A stretch of DNA of 64,000 nt from Burkholderia cenocepacia (GTDB lineage Bacteria > Pseudomonadota > Gammaproteobacteria > Burkholderiales > Burkholderiaceae), in NCBI RefSeq assembly GCF_900446215.1, contig NZ_UAQZ01000007.1, positions 186,001-250,000 on the forward strand, written 5' to 3'. Positions within the stretch are counted from its first letter, which is position 1, and each line of letters starts with the position of its first letter. Positions 50,523-60,789 of this stretch are shown here, in pieces. A model generated the notes under the pieces. That model had not been told where the DNA came from. It worked only from the letters and a program-made list of their open reading frames with translations, and did not search any database. Both the position numbers and the translations under genes were made by a program.

Positions 50523-52244
50523 TCAGTTCAGCGCGAACACGTAGAGCGTGCCGCCGCGCGGAACGTCCTTCGCGATGTCGGCCATCGGGCCGCCCCAGAT
50601 CGGGTTCGCGCCGCCGTAGCCGGCGAGCACCGCGACATACTCCTTGCCGTCGACCTCGTACACCGACGGCTGCGAAATGATGCCGCTCGCCAGTTGCGGG
50701 CTTTCCCACAGCACCTTGCCGGTCGCCGTGTCGAACGCGTACAGATGGCCGTCGAGCGAGCCGCTGAACGCGAGACCGCTCGCCGTGGTCGCGACGCCGC
50801 CGTTCCACGGTTTCTTCGACCAGTGGCTCCACAGCTTCTTGCCGGTGTTCACGTCGATGGCCGTCAGCTCGCCGTAGCCTTCGCTGCCCGGTTCGGGCTT
50901 GATCTCGAAGCCTTCGCCGAGGTACGGCAGGCCTTCCATGTAGCTGACCGACTTGCCGGTCAGGCTCATGCACGCATGCAGCGCCGGCACGACCGCGATG
51001 TTGCGTTCCTGGTCGTACGAGATCGACCACCAGTTCTTGCCGCCGAGGAAGCTCGGGCACGTCTCGATCGTCGTGCCGGCCTTCGGGAACTTCGACGCGT
51101 CCTGGATCGGCTTGCCGTCTTCCGTGTAGCCGGTGACCGACAATGCCTTCACGAACGGCGTCGCGTAGATCAGCTTGCCGGTCGTGCGGTCGATCGCATG
51201 GAAGAAGCCGTTGCGGTCGGCGTGGATGATCGCGTCGTAGTCCTTGCCCTTGTACTTGATGTCCGCGAGGACGGCCGCGTTCACGCCGTCGTAGTCCCAC
51301 GTGTCGTTGTTCGTGTACTGGTAGTGCCACTTCAGGTTGCCGCTCTTCGCATCGAGCGCGAGCAGCGAGTCGGAATACAGGTTGTCGCCCGGGCGCAGCG
51401 CCGCGAGCCACGGGCCGGGGTTGCCGACCCCCCAGTACAGCGTGCGCGACGCGGCGTCGTACGTGCCCGTGAGCCACGCGGCGCCGCCGCCATGGCTCTG
51501 CATGCCGTCGGGCCAGGTTTCCGCGCCCTTTTCGCCGGCGGCGGGGATCGTGTAGCGTTTCCAGACCTGCGAGCCGTCCTCCGGATTCAGCGCCGCGATG
51601 TAGCCGCGAATCCCGTATTCGCCGCCGGACGTGCCGACGACGATCGCGCCGTCGATCGCGAGCGGCGCGAGCGAGAACGCGTAGCCGAGGCCCGGCTCGA
51701 ACATCTGCTTCTTCCACACGAGATTGCCGGTCTGCGCGTCGAGCGCCGCGACTTCGCCGTTCAGCATCGCGATGTAGACGTTCTTGCCGTACAGCGCGAC
51801 GCCGCGGTTGACGACGTCGCAGCACGCGGTCTTGAACGAGGCCGCGCCGAGCTTCGGCTCGTATTTCCACAACTGCTTGCCGGTCTTCGCATCGAATGCG
51901 TAGACGTTGTCCTTCGGCGTCGTCACGAACAGATAGTTGCCGTTGACGATCGGCGTGGCCTCGAAGCCCTGCTTCAGGTCGGCCGGGAACTTGTACGCCC
52001 ACACCTGCTTGAGATTCTTCGCGTTCGACGCGTCGATCTGCTTGAGCGGAGAATGCGAGCGGCCGTCGTAGGTGCGGTAGTAGGTCAGCCAGCCCGGGTC
52101 GCCGTGTGCATCGGTCAGGCGCTGGTAGGTCACGGCCGGGTAGTCCGCGGCCGCTTCGACGAGGCCGGGGTTCAGCGCGACGGCGGCCGCCACCGCGATT
52201 CCGATCGTCGCCAGCCGGCTCGCTGAAGCCGAGAGTTTCTTCAT
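50523..52244 (-). CDS. PQQ-dependent alcohol dehydrogenase, lanthanide (XoxF/PedH) type
   Basis: This 573-aa periplasmic quinoprotein has a signal peptide (residues 1-32), repeated Trp-docking motifs, the adjacent-cysteine disulfide C141-C142 that covers PQQ, metal ligands E209 (GGEYG) and N275 (GNPGPW), and catalytic D317. D319, two residues on (TWDYDG), is the extra Asp that marks lanthanide-dependent enzymes; calcium enzymes such as MxaF have Ala or Ser there. It oxidises alcohols to aldehydes, passing electrons to the fused cytochrome. Sigma-54 promoter at 52337-52352. The substrate range is unknown. Confidence 0.92.
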   Translation of the reverse strand: MKKLSASASRLATIGIAVAAAVALNPGLVEAAADYPAVTYQRLTDAHGDPGWLTYYRTYDGRSHSPLKQIDASNAKNLKQVWAYKFPADLKQGFEATPIVNGNYLFVTTPKDNVYAFDAKTGKQLWKYEPKLGAASFKTACCDVVNRGVALYGKNVYIAMLNGEVAALDAQTGNLVWKKQMFEPGLGYAFSLAPLAIDGAIVVGTSGGEYGIRGYIAALNPEDGSQVWKRYTIPAAGEKGAETWPDGMQSHGGGAAWLTGTYDAASRTLYWGVGNPGPWLAALRPGDNLYSDSLLALDAKSGNLKWHYQYTNNDTWDYDGVNAAVLADIKYKGKDYDAIIHADRNGFFHAIDRTTGKLIYATPFVKALSVTGYTEDGKPIQDASKFPKAGTTIETCPSFLGGKNWWSISYDQERNIAVVPALHACMSLTGKSVSYMEGLPYLGEGFEIKPEPGSEGYGELTAIDVNTGKKLWSHWSKKPWNGGVATTASGLAFSGSLDGHLYAFDTATGKVLWESPQLASGIISQPSVYEVDGKEYVAVLAGYGGANPIWGGPMADIAKDVPRGGTLYVFALN

Positions 52245-52336
52245 GGTTGTCTCCTGGGTCATTGTGGTCGCACCGCCGCGAACGTTGCGTCGCGCCGGCA
52301 CGGTTGGGGTTTCCGGGCCGAGTGCCCTGCCCGTTA

Positions 52337-52352
52337 CGCAAGTCGCATGCCA
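52337..52352 (-). promoter_or_regulatory. Sigma-54 promoter of the PQQ dehydrogenase operon
   Basis: The minus strand reads TGGCATG-N4-TTGCG, with GG (52351-52350) and GC (52339-52338) exactly 10 bp apart. The predicted start is near 52326, giving a leader of about 80 nt before the dehydrogenase ATG at 52244. Confidence 0.75.
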
Positions 52353-52438
52353 TCGCGGCCGGAAGCCGGTACGGTGCGGCACACCGGCGCATCGCAGGCG
52401 ATGCGTCGAGCGACGGCGTGCGCGGCGACGTCGACGCA

Positions 52439-52459
52439 GGTGTTGCATTCAGGTACACC
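52439..52459. promoter_or_regulatory. 21-bp dyad GGTGT-N11-ACACC, shared enhancer site candidate
   Basis: The left half is GGTGTTGCA and the right arm ends ACACC. The same half-site and the same 21-bp length occur twice upstream of pqqA. Its centre is about 120 bp from the dehydrogenase start site and about 160 bp from the receptor start site, suiting a DNA-looping sigma-54 activator. Confidence 0.65.
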
Positions 52460-52584
52460 GTCGCGCGTGAAGTGTTGCCAAACATGACAGGTGGCGCAGT
52501 CGGCCGGACAGCGGCGCGCCGGTCGCGCGCATCGCGTACCCGAGTGATGCGCGGCGCGGCGTGCACCGTTCGTGCTCGCGGTAC

Positions 52585-52600
52585 TGGCACGGTTCTCGCA
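52585..52600 (+). promoter_or_regulatory. Sigma-54 promoter of the TonB-dependent receptor
   Basis: TGGCACG-N4-TCGCA is read, with GG (52586-52587) and GC (52598-52599) exactly 10 bp apart. The -24 half is perfect consensus. The predicted start is near 52610, 65 bp before the receptor ATG. Confidence 0.75.
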
Positions 52601-52675
52601 CGCCGGCTTCGCGACAACCCGTCGCCGTGCGGTGCATCGCACGCGCCGGCGGAATAAAAGTGCGGAGACAACGGA

Positions 52676-55009
52676 ATGATCAGGAGACCAAAGGCCGCCG
52701 GGTGGTACGGCGCGATGCGGCATGGCCGGCGTGCGCGATGCGTTGGCGTGACCGTTGGCACGTTGGCGCTGTTCGGTTTGCCGCCCGGCAGCGTGCGCGC
52801 GCAGCAGCCGGCGGACGGCGGCACGATTGCGCCGGCCGAGCCGCCGGCCGTCGTGCTGCCCGCGGTGGTCGTCGTCGGCACGACGCCGCTGCCCGGGATC
52901 GGCACGCCGCTGTCGAAGGTGCCGGCGAACGTGCAGACGGTGCGCGCGGCGGAACTCGACGCGCAGCACCGCGCGACGCTCGCCGATTTCTTCGCCGCGA
53001 ACCTGCCGAGCGTGACGATCTCGGACGCACAGGGCAACCCGTATCAGGCGGACGTCAACTATCGCGGCTTCGCCGCGTCGCCGCTGCTCGGCACGCCGCA
53101 GGGGTTGTCGGTGTTCGTCGACGGCGTGCGCGTGAACGAGCCGTTCGGCGACGTCGTGAACTGGGACATCCTGCCCATGCAGGCGATCGACCGCGTGCAG
53201 CTGATTCCGGGCTCGAACCCGGTGTACGGGCTCAACACGCTCGGCGGTGCGCTCGCGATCACGACGAAGAACGGCAGGTCGAACCCGGGCGGCGAAGCGG
53301 AGGTGTCGGGCGGCTCATGGGGCCGCAAGACCGCCAGCGTCGAGCAGGGCGGCACGATCGGCTCGAACCTCGACTACTACGCGACCGCGAACGTCGCGAA
53401 CGACGGCGGCTGGGCCGACCATAACGCGAGCCGCGTGCGGCAGGCGTTCGGCAAGCTGCGCTACACCGATGCGGACACGACGCTGTCGATTGCCGCGGGC
53501 GGCGCGGACAACACGCTGTCCGGCACCCAGACGATCCCGCGCTCGTTCCTCGACAACCGGAAGCAGGCGTATACGTATCCGGACCGTAACCGCAACAGCG
53601 CCGGCTACCTGACACTGTCGGGCGAGCGATTTTTCGGCGAGCACGTCGAGCTGAGCGGCAACGCGTACTACCGGCACCTGCGCAACACCAACACGAGCAG
53701 CAACAACAATACGGACTACGGATCGGTGGACGAGGACGGCGCGATCGACACGGTGCAGGGCAGCAATGCGCAATCGACGATCGTCACCGACAGCTACGGC
53801 GGCAGCGTGCAACTCACGCGGCTCGGCAAGCTCGGCGGGATGGCGAACCGGCTGGTCGCGGGCGTCTCGGCCGATGTCGCGAATTCGAGCTACGTCGCGT
53901 CGTCGCAGGACGCATCGTTTACCGATGCGCGCGCGGCGATCGGCATCGGCGATTTCGTTCCGCAGACCAGCGCGAAGACGCGCAATGCGAACGTCGGTGT
54001 GTACCTGAGCGATGCGCTGTCGCTGACGCCGCACTGGACGCTGACGCTGTCGGGCCGCTACGACTGGTCGAAAGCGCGGATCGGCGACGAGAGCGGCGTG
54101 CAGCCGCTGCTCGACGGCAGCCATGTGTTCTCGCGCTTCAACCCGGCCGTCGGACTCAACTGGAACCCGGTGCCGGGCTTGACCGCCTATGCGACGTACA
54201 ACGAAGGCATGCGTTCGCCGACCGCGATCGAGCTCGCGTGCGCGGACCCGGCCGCGCCGTGTTCGCTGCCGAACGACTTCATCGCCGACCCGCCGCTCGA
54301 GCCGGTAATCTCGAAGACGTTCGAGGCCGGCATGCGCGGCCGCATCGGCGCGGCGACGACCTGGAGCGCCGCGGCCTACCGCACGACGCTGACCGACGAT
54401 ATCCAGTTCATCAGCAGCCCGGCCAGCGCGCAGGGCTACTTCCGCAACGTCGGCGATACGCGGCGGCAGGGTATCGAGCTCGCCGGCCGCACGCGGGTCG
54501 GCCCGCTCGGTGTCGGGCTGTCGTACAGCTATGTCGACGCAACCTACCGATCGTCGTGGACCGAACACAGCCCGGCGAATTCGACGGCCGGCGCGAACGG
54601 CAACGTGACGGTCAAGCCGGGCGATCGCATCCCCGGCATTCCCGCGCATACGGTGAAACTGCGGCTCGACTACGCGGCGACGCCCGCGTGGGACATCGGC
54701 GCGAACGTGACCTGGCGCGGCGGCGTGTATGCACGCGGCGACGAGAACAACGGGGACGTGAACGGCCGGCTTGCCGGCTACGTGCTGGTCGATCTCGACA
54801 TGCGTTACCGGATCACGAAGCGGTTCGAGGTGTTCGCGAGCGTGACGAACCTGCTCGACAAGCGCTACGCGAGCTTCGGCGCACTCGGCCAGAATTTCTT
54901 CAACGGGCCGAACCATACATTCGACGGCGCCCGTCCGGTGAACGAACAGTTCGTCGGGCCGGGCGCGCCGCGCGGCGCGTGGGTCGGCGTGCGCTATGCG
55001 TGGGATTGA
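52676..55009 (+). CDS. TonB-dependent outer-membrane receptor
   Basis: This 777-aa protein has a basic signal region ending near VRA-Q (about residue 42), a plug domain (about 65-180: QADVNYRGFAASPLLGTPQGLSVF ... GSNPVYGLNTLGGALAI, the conserved plug end), and a 22-strand barrel ending in an aromatic-rich WVGVRYAWD. It takes up a substrate with TonB energy. It is divergent from the lanthanide-type dehydrogenase and has its own sigma-54 promoter, so lanthanide (or lanthanophore or PQQ) uptake is the leading hypothesis; siderophore uptake is the alternative. Confidence 0.9.
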   Translation: MIRRPKAAGWYGAMRHGRRARCVGVTVGTLALFGLPPGSVRAQQPADGGTIAPAEPPAVVLPAVVVVGTTPLPGIGTPLSKVPANVQTVRAAELDAQHRATLADFFAANLPSVTISDAQGNPYQADVNYRGFAASPLLGTPQGLSVFVDGVRVNEPFGDVVNWDILPMQAIDRVQLIPGSNPVYGLNTLGGALAITTKNGRSNPGGEAEVSGGSWGRKTASVEQGGTIGSNLDYYATANVANDGGWADHNASRVRQAFGKLRYTDADTTLSIAAGGADNTLSGTQTIPRSFLDNRKQAYTYPDRNRNSAGYLTLSGERFFGEHVELSGNAYYRHLRNTNTSSNNNTDYGSVDEDGAIDTVQGSNAQSTIVTDSYGGSVQLTRLGKLGGMANRLVAGVSADVANSSYVASSQDASFTDARAAIGIGDFVPQTSAKTRNANVGVYLSDALSLTPHWTLTLSGRYDWSKARIGDESGVQPLLDGSHVFSRFNPAVGLNWNPVPGLTAYATYNEGMRSPTAIELACADPAAPCSLPNDFIADPPLEPVISKTFEAGMRGRIGAATTWSAAAYRTTLTDDIQFISSPASAQGYFRNVGDTRRQGIELAGRTRVGPLGVGLSYSYVDATYRSSWTEHSPANSTAGANGNVTVKPGDRIPGIPAHTVKLRLDYAATPAWDIGANVTWRGGVYARGDENNGDVNGRLAGYVLVDLDMRYRITKRFEVFASVTNLLDKRYASFGALGQNFFNGPNHTFDGARPVNEQFVGPGAPRGAWVGVRYAWD

Positions 55010-55078
55010 GCGGCGCACGATCGCGTGTGGCGCGCTTGCGTGTGTCGTCGCGTCATGACAGGAACGAGCGCGGGGCCG

Positions 55079-56077
55079 TCACGTGAGCGGCACCGTCGCG
55101 AACATCGCATTGACGGCGCGTGCGACGCTGCGCGCCAATGCCGGGTCGCTTGCCAGATGCCCGGCCTGCACGCGTTCGATTTCCGCTTCGGGTGCGGCCC
55201 GCGCGAGACGTTCGACGTTGCCGACCGGGCACACGGGATCGTGCCTCCCGTGCGCGGCGAACAGCGGCACGCCGGCTTGCGCGGCGCGTCGCGCGAGCGC
55301 GAGCACGCGGCGCTCGCCCAGCCAGCAGTCATGTTGCAGGTAGTGCGCCTGAACCCGGTATTTGTCGATCAGACGGCCGACGGTCTGGTTCGAACGGATC
55401 GTGTGGGCGGGCGAGCGGCGCGTTCGCACTGACGCTAGGATCGCGCTTTCGTATGCGTGCCACGCGAGCGCCACTGCGCGCTGGCGGGCCGCGCTCGCGC
55501 CGTGACGCAACCGCTGCGCGCAGCGCGAGAGCAGGCGATCCGGCCGGCCGCCGCCGGCCGCTGCATGCAGGCGCCGCCATTCGCGCGGCGCACGCGTGCG
55601 GGACGTCATGAAGAGTTCGCGGACTTCGCGTCGCGACGTCAGGAACAGGCCGCGCAGCACGACGCCCGAGACCCGCGCCGGATGCGTGCCCGCATATGCG
55701 AGCGCGAGCGCCGCGCCCCACGAGCCGCCGACGACTCCCCAGCGTGCAATGCCGAGCTGCTCGCGCACCGCCTCCAGATCCGCGATCAGCCGGGCGGTGG
55801 TGTTGTGGCGCGTGCCGCCGCGCGGCCCCGACGCACCCGCGCCGCGCTGGTCGACGAGCACGACGCGCAAGCGGCTGAGGTCGAACAGCCGCAGGATGCC
55901 GGCCTGGCTGCCGCTGCCGGGGCCGCCGTGCAGCACGACGACCGGGTGGCCTTGTTCAGTGCCGGCGACGGCGAATGCGATCGATTGCGCGTCGCGGTGC
56001 AGGTGCCGGCGCGCGGGCGTGTCGGGCAAGACCCGCATGGCGGGCGACGATGTGGATCGAGTCGGGCGACGCGTCAT
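55079..56077 (-). CDS. pip: Proline iminopeptidase-like alpha/beta hydrolase
   Basis: This 332-aa hydrolase has the oxyanion motif VLHGGPGSGS, the DQRGAGAS motif, the nucleophile elbow GGSWGAALALAYA and the late GRHDPVCP / HLA segments supplying Asp and His, as in family S33 proline iminopeptidase. It cleaves N-terminal proline. ATG 56077 is chosen; in-frame ATGs at 56143 and 56038 are possible. No signal peptide. Convergent with the receptor gene; a link to alcohol oxidation is not evident. Confidence 0.82.
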   Translation of the reverse strand: MTRRPTRSTSSPAMRVLPDTPARRHLHRDAQSIAFAVAGTEQGHPVVVLHGGPGSGSQAGILRLFDLSRLRVVLVDQRGAGASGPRGGTRHNTTARLIADLEAVREQLGIARWGVVGGSWGAALALAYAGTHPARVSGVVLRGLFLTSRREVRELFMTSRTRAPREWRRLHAAAGGGRPDRLLSRCAQRLRHGASAARQRAVALAWHAYESAILASVRTRRSPAHTIRSNQTVGRLIDKYRVQAHYLQHDCWLGERRVLALARRAAQAGVPLFAAHGRHDPVCPVGNVERLARAAPEAEIERVQAGHLASDPALARSVARAVNAMFATVPLT

Positions 56078-56382
56078 GTCGATAGGGTACGAGAGGGGGG
56101 AGTCATCGGCGGCGTGGCGGTGGCCGGGCTTGCCCTGCGACAAAGCGAGAAGCGAGCCAGAAACGCGTCAGCCGCGAAGATCCGGATTCGCACGGGTAGT
56201 CACGCGTCGGTAAATCACGGTATCACGAAGGCCTGGCCGTCGCGCGACGCGACACGCTCTGCCCGGACGATTCATTACATCGAGCTTTCAATGTATGCCG
56301 CGGCGCCGGTGTGGCCCGATGCTTGCTTGCAACGACGGCAAAGAGTCCGGCAGTTGACCGGAAGGATCCCCCGGAGGAGACA
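56078..56382. other. 305-bp spacer upstream of the sigma-54 activator gene
   Basis: No gene is seen. It contains the dyad TACAT-N10-ATGTA at 56276-56295 in a locally A/T-rich stretch, and a strong ribosome site (GGAGGAGA) before the activator start. No -24/-12 element was found, so the activator is probably expressed from a sigma-70 promoter. Confidence 0.5.
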
Positions 56383-58413
<2,031 letters not shown>

Positions 58414-58450
58414 CGCGCGGCCGTCGCGCCGTGCGCGACCTGTCACAGCC

Positions 58451-58492
58451 GGTGTGTCAAGTTGCAACACCGGTGTTCAACGATTCAACACC
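58451..58492. promoter_or_regulatory. Two tandem 21-bp dyads (GGTGT-N11-ACACC), enhancer candidates
   Basis: Copy one spans 58451-58471 (halves GGTGTGTCA and TGCAACACC), copy two 58472-58492 (GGTGTTCAA and TTCAACACC). They abut with centres 21 bp apart, two helical turns, so two activator dimers could bind side by side. They lie about 170-195 bp upstream of the predicted pqqA transcript start. A third copy is at 52439-52459. Confidence 0.72.
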
Positions 58493-58627
58493 TGTCACCA
58501 CTCGCGGACATCGCGTCGCCGGGGTGGCGGACCGCATTCGCGCGAATCGTGTCGGCGATTCGTAAGGTTTCCGCGCCGATGCCCGGACGACGGCCGTCTA
58601 CCGCCGCGCCGCCGCCGAAATACCGCT

Positions 58628-58644
58628 TCGGCACGCTCCTTGCT
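58628..58644 (+). promoter_or_regulatory. Sigma-54 promoter of pqqABCDE
   Basis: TCGGCACG-N4-TTGCT is read, with GG (58630-58631) and GC (58642-58643) exactly 10 bp apart and a perfect TTGCT -12 half. The predicted start is near 58655, 74 bp before pqqA. Confidence 0.82.
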
Positions 58645-58728
58645 GAAGAGGAACCGACCGCTCGATTGCCGCGGTCGTTCGATTCATCCGGCAACACATC
58701 AACTCATCAACTCAACAGGAGACACACC

Positions 58729-58803
58729 ATGCAGTGGACGACACCGTCTTACACCGACCTGCGCTTCGGCTTCGAAATCACGATGTACATCGCCAACCGC
58801 TGA
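58729..58803 (+). CDS. pqqA: PQQ precursor peptide
   Basis: The 24-residue peptide contains the conserved Glu (E16) and Tyr (Y20) in FEITMY that PqqE cross-links to make PQQ. It starts after AGGAGA. It is followed by pqqB after 61 bp. The sequence context and pqqBCDE downstream make this certain despite the small size. Confidence 0.95.
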   Translation: MQWTTPSYTDLRFGFEITMYIANR

Positions 58804-58864
58804 TCGCCGTGCGTGCCGCCCGTTTCGCCGTGGTCGGCGCGGGCGGCCTCGGGAGCTGACGCCC

Positions 58865-59788
58865 ATGAAGATCAAGATACTCGGCTCGGGAGCCGGCGGC
58901 GGGCTGCCGCAATGGAACTGCAATTGCGCGAACTGCCGCCGTGTACGCAGCGGAAGCGGCCACGTGCTGCCGCGCACGCAGTCGTCGATCGCGGTCAGCG
59001 ACGACGGCATCGACTGGGTCCTCGTCAATGCGTCGCCCGACATTCTTTCCCAGTTGCGCGCGGATCCGGACCTGCAACCGGCACGCGCGATCCGCGACAG
59101 CGGCATCGCCGCCGTCGTGCTGTGCGACGCGCAGATCGATCACGTGACGGGCCTGCTGATGCTGCGCGAGCGCTCGACGCCGCTGCCGCTCTACGCGAGC
59201 GCGCCGGTGCTCGACGACCTGTCGACCGGCTTGCCGCTCGTGCCGCTGCTCGGCCATTACTGCGGCGTCGCCGCGCATACGATCGCGCCCGGCGAGCCGT
59301 TCGCGGTGCCGGCGGCGAGCGGGATCCGGTTCACCGCGATCGCGGTCGACAGCAAGCCGCCGCCTTATTCGCCGCGGCGTGCGTCGGCCGCACCCGGCGA
59401 CAACATCGCGCTGTCGATCGAGGACGTCGCGAGCGGGCGGCGCGCGTTCTATGCGCCGGGGCTCGCGTCGGTCACCGACGAGGTACGCGCGGCCATGGAC
59501 GGCGCCGATCTCGTGCTGGTGGACGGCACGTTCTGGACCGGGACCGAGATGATCGATCTCGGCCTGTCGCACAAGCACGCGGCCGACATGGGACATCTCG
59601 CGCAGTGCGCGGAACACGGGCAGCCCGGCATGATCGACTGGCTCGACACGCTGCCTGCGCGAACGCGCAAGGTGCTCACGCACATCAACAACACGAACCC
59701 GATTCTCGATCCGCATTCCGTCGAGCACGCGCACCTGCGCGCGCACGGCATCGACGTCGCGCACGACGGCATGCAATTCCAGGTCTGA
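58865..59788 (+). CDS. pqqB: PQQ biosynthesis protein B (metallo-beta-lactamase fold)
   Basis: The 307-aa protein begins [18 protein letters not shown] with the CxCxxC zinc pattern (NCNCANC), and has [10 protein letters not shown] in place of the usual HxHxDH, then [10 protein letters not shown] and LTHINNTNP. PqqB hydroxylates or oxidises the Glu-Tyr-derived intermediate. Length and motifs are normal. It is 2 bp from pqqC. Confidence 0.95.
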   Translation: MKIKILGSGAGGGLPQWNCNCANCRRVRSGSGHVLPRTQSSIAVSDDGIDWVLVNASPDILSQLRADPDLQPARAIRDSGIAAVVLCDAQIDHVTGLLMLRERSTPLPLYASAPVLDDLSTGLPLVPLLGHYCGVAAHTIAPGEPFAVPAASGIRFTAIAVDSKPPPYSPRRASAAPGDNIALSIEDVASGRRAFYAPGLASVTDEVRAAMDGADLVLVDGTFWTGTEMIDLGLSHKHAADMGHLAQCAEHGQPGMIDWLDTLPARTRKVLTHINNTNPILDPHSVEHAHLRAHGIDVAHDGMQFQV

Positions 59789-59790
59789 CG

Positions 59791-60507
59791 ATGAACGCAC
59801 CGATCTCCGCTACGGCGTTGCACGCGACGCCCTGGACCGCGACCGAATTCGAGGCGCGCCTGCGTGCGCTCGAATCGCGCTATCACATCCATCATCCGTT
59901 CAACCGGCGGCTCAACAGCGGCGCCTGTTCGCCCGCGCAGATCCGCGGCTGGGTCGCGAACCGCTTCTACTACCAGATCTGCATTCCGCTCAAGGATGCG
60001 GCGATTCTGTCGAACTGTCCCGATCGCGACACGCGGCGCCGCTGGATCCAGCGGCTGATCGACCACGACGGGCAGGGCGACAACGCAGGCGGCATCGAGG
60101 CGTGGGTGCGGCTCGGCGAAGCGTGCGGCCTGACGCGCGACGAACTGTGGTCGCTCGAACACGTGCTGCCCGGCGTGCGTTTCGCGGTGGACGCGTACGT
60201 GAACTTCGCGCGGCGCGCGCCGTGGCAGGAAGCCGTGTGCTCGTCGCTGACCGAGATGTTCGCGCCGCAGATCCATCTCGACCGGCTCGCCGGCTGGCCG
60301 TCGCATTACCCGTGGATCGAGCCGGCCGGGCTGCATTACTTCCGCAGCCGCGTGCCGCTCGCGCAGCGCGACGTCGAGCATGGGCTCGCGGTCACGCTCG
60401 CGCATTTCACGACACCGGACGCGCAGCAGCGCGCGCTCGGCATTCTGCAATTCAAGCTCGACATCCTGTGGTCGATGCTCGACGCCGTCGAAAAGGCCTA
60501 CCCGTGA
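59791..60507 (+). CDS. pqqC: PQQ synthase
   Basis: This 238-aa all-helical oxidase performs the final ring closure and eight-electron oxidation. Motifs include [50 protein letters not shown] and the active-site [19 protein letters not shown]. It ends in TGATG, overlapping pqqD by one base. Confidence 0.96.
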   Translation: MNAPISATALHATPWTATEFEARLRALESRYHIHHPFNRRLNSGACSPAQIRGWVANRFYYQICIPLKDAAILSNCPDRDTRRRWIQRLIDHDGQGDNAGGIEAWVRLGEACGLTRDELWSLEHVLPGVRFAVDAYVNFARRAPWQEAVCSSLTEMFAPQIHLDRLAGWPSHYPWIEPAGLHYFRSRVPLAQRDVEHGLAVTLAHFTTPDAQQRALGILQFKLDILWSMLDAVEKAYP

Positions 60508-60788
60508 TGAACGCGATCGAAGCCGCCAGCGGCGTGCCGCTGCGCCCCTGCCTCAGGGGCATGTACCGCCTGCAATGGGAGGCGGCCCAGGATGCGTACG
60601 TGCTGCTCTATCCGGAGGGCATGGTCAAGCTCAACCCGAGCGCGGGCGAGATTCTCGCGCGCTGCGACGGCACGCGCGAACTGGACGACATCATCGGCGA
60701 GCTCGAGCGCCTGTTCATGCAGTCGGATCTCGCGACCGACGTCTACCGTTTTCTCGATCATGCGCGACTGCGCGGCTGGCTGGACTGA
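60507..60788 (+). CDS. pqqD: PQQ peptide chaperone
   Basis: This 93-aa RiPP recognition element binds PqqA and presents it to PqqE. It has LRRGMYRLQWE-type and LYPEGMVKLNPSAGEIL segments typical of PqqD. The ATG at 60507 overlaps the pqqC stop; a GTG one codon earlier is also possible. Confidence 0.95.
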   Translation: MNAIEAASGVPLRPCLRGMYRLQWEAAQDAYVLLYPEGMVKLNPSAGEILARCDGTRELDDIIGELERLFMQSDLATDVYRFLDHARLRGWLD

Positions 60789-60789
60789 C

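Larger units (their letters stand above)
52245..52675. other. 431-bp divergent control region between dehydrogenase and TonB receptor
   Basis: No gene is present. It contains two back-to-back sigma-54 promoters (52337-52352 minus; 52585-52600 plus) and, between them, a 21-bp dyad (52439-52459). A further half-like site AGTGTTGCC begins at 52471, 32 bp from the dyad start (three helical turns). Confidence 0.75.
58414..58728. other. 315-bp control region of the pqq operon
   Basis: No gene is present. It carries two tandem 21-bp dyads (58451-58492), flanked by direct repeats CCTGTCAC at 58439-58446 and 58491-58498 (52 bp apart), and a sigma-54 promoter (58628-58644). A ribosome site (AGGAGA) precedes pqqA. 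Confidence 0.75.
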
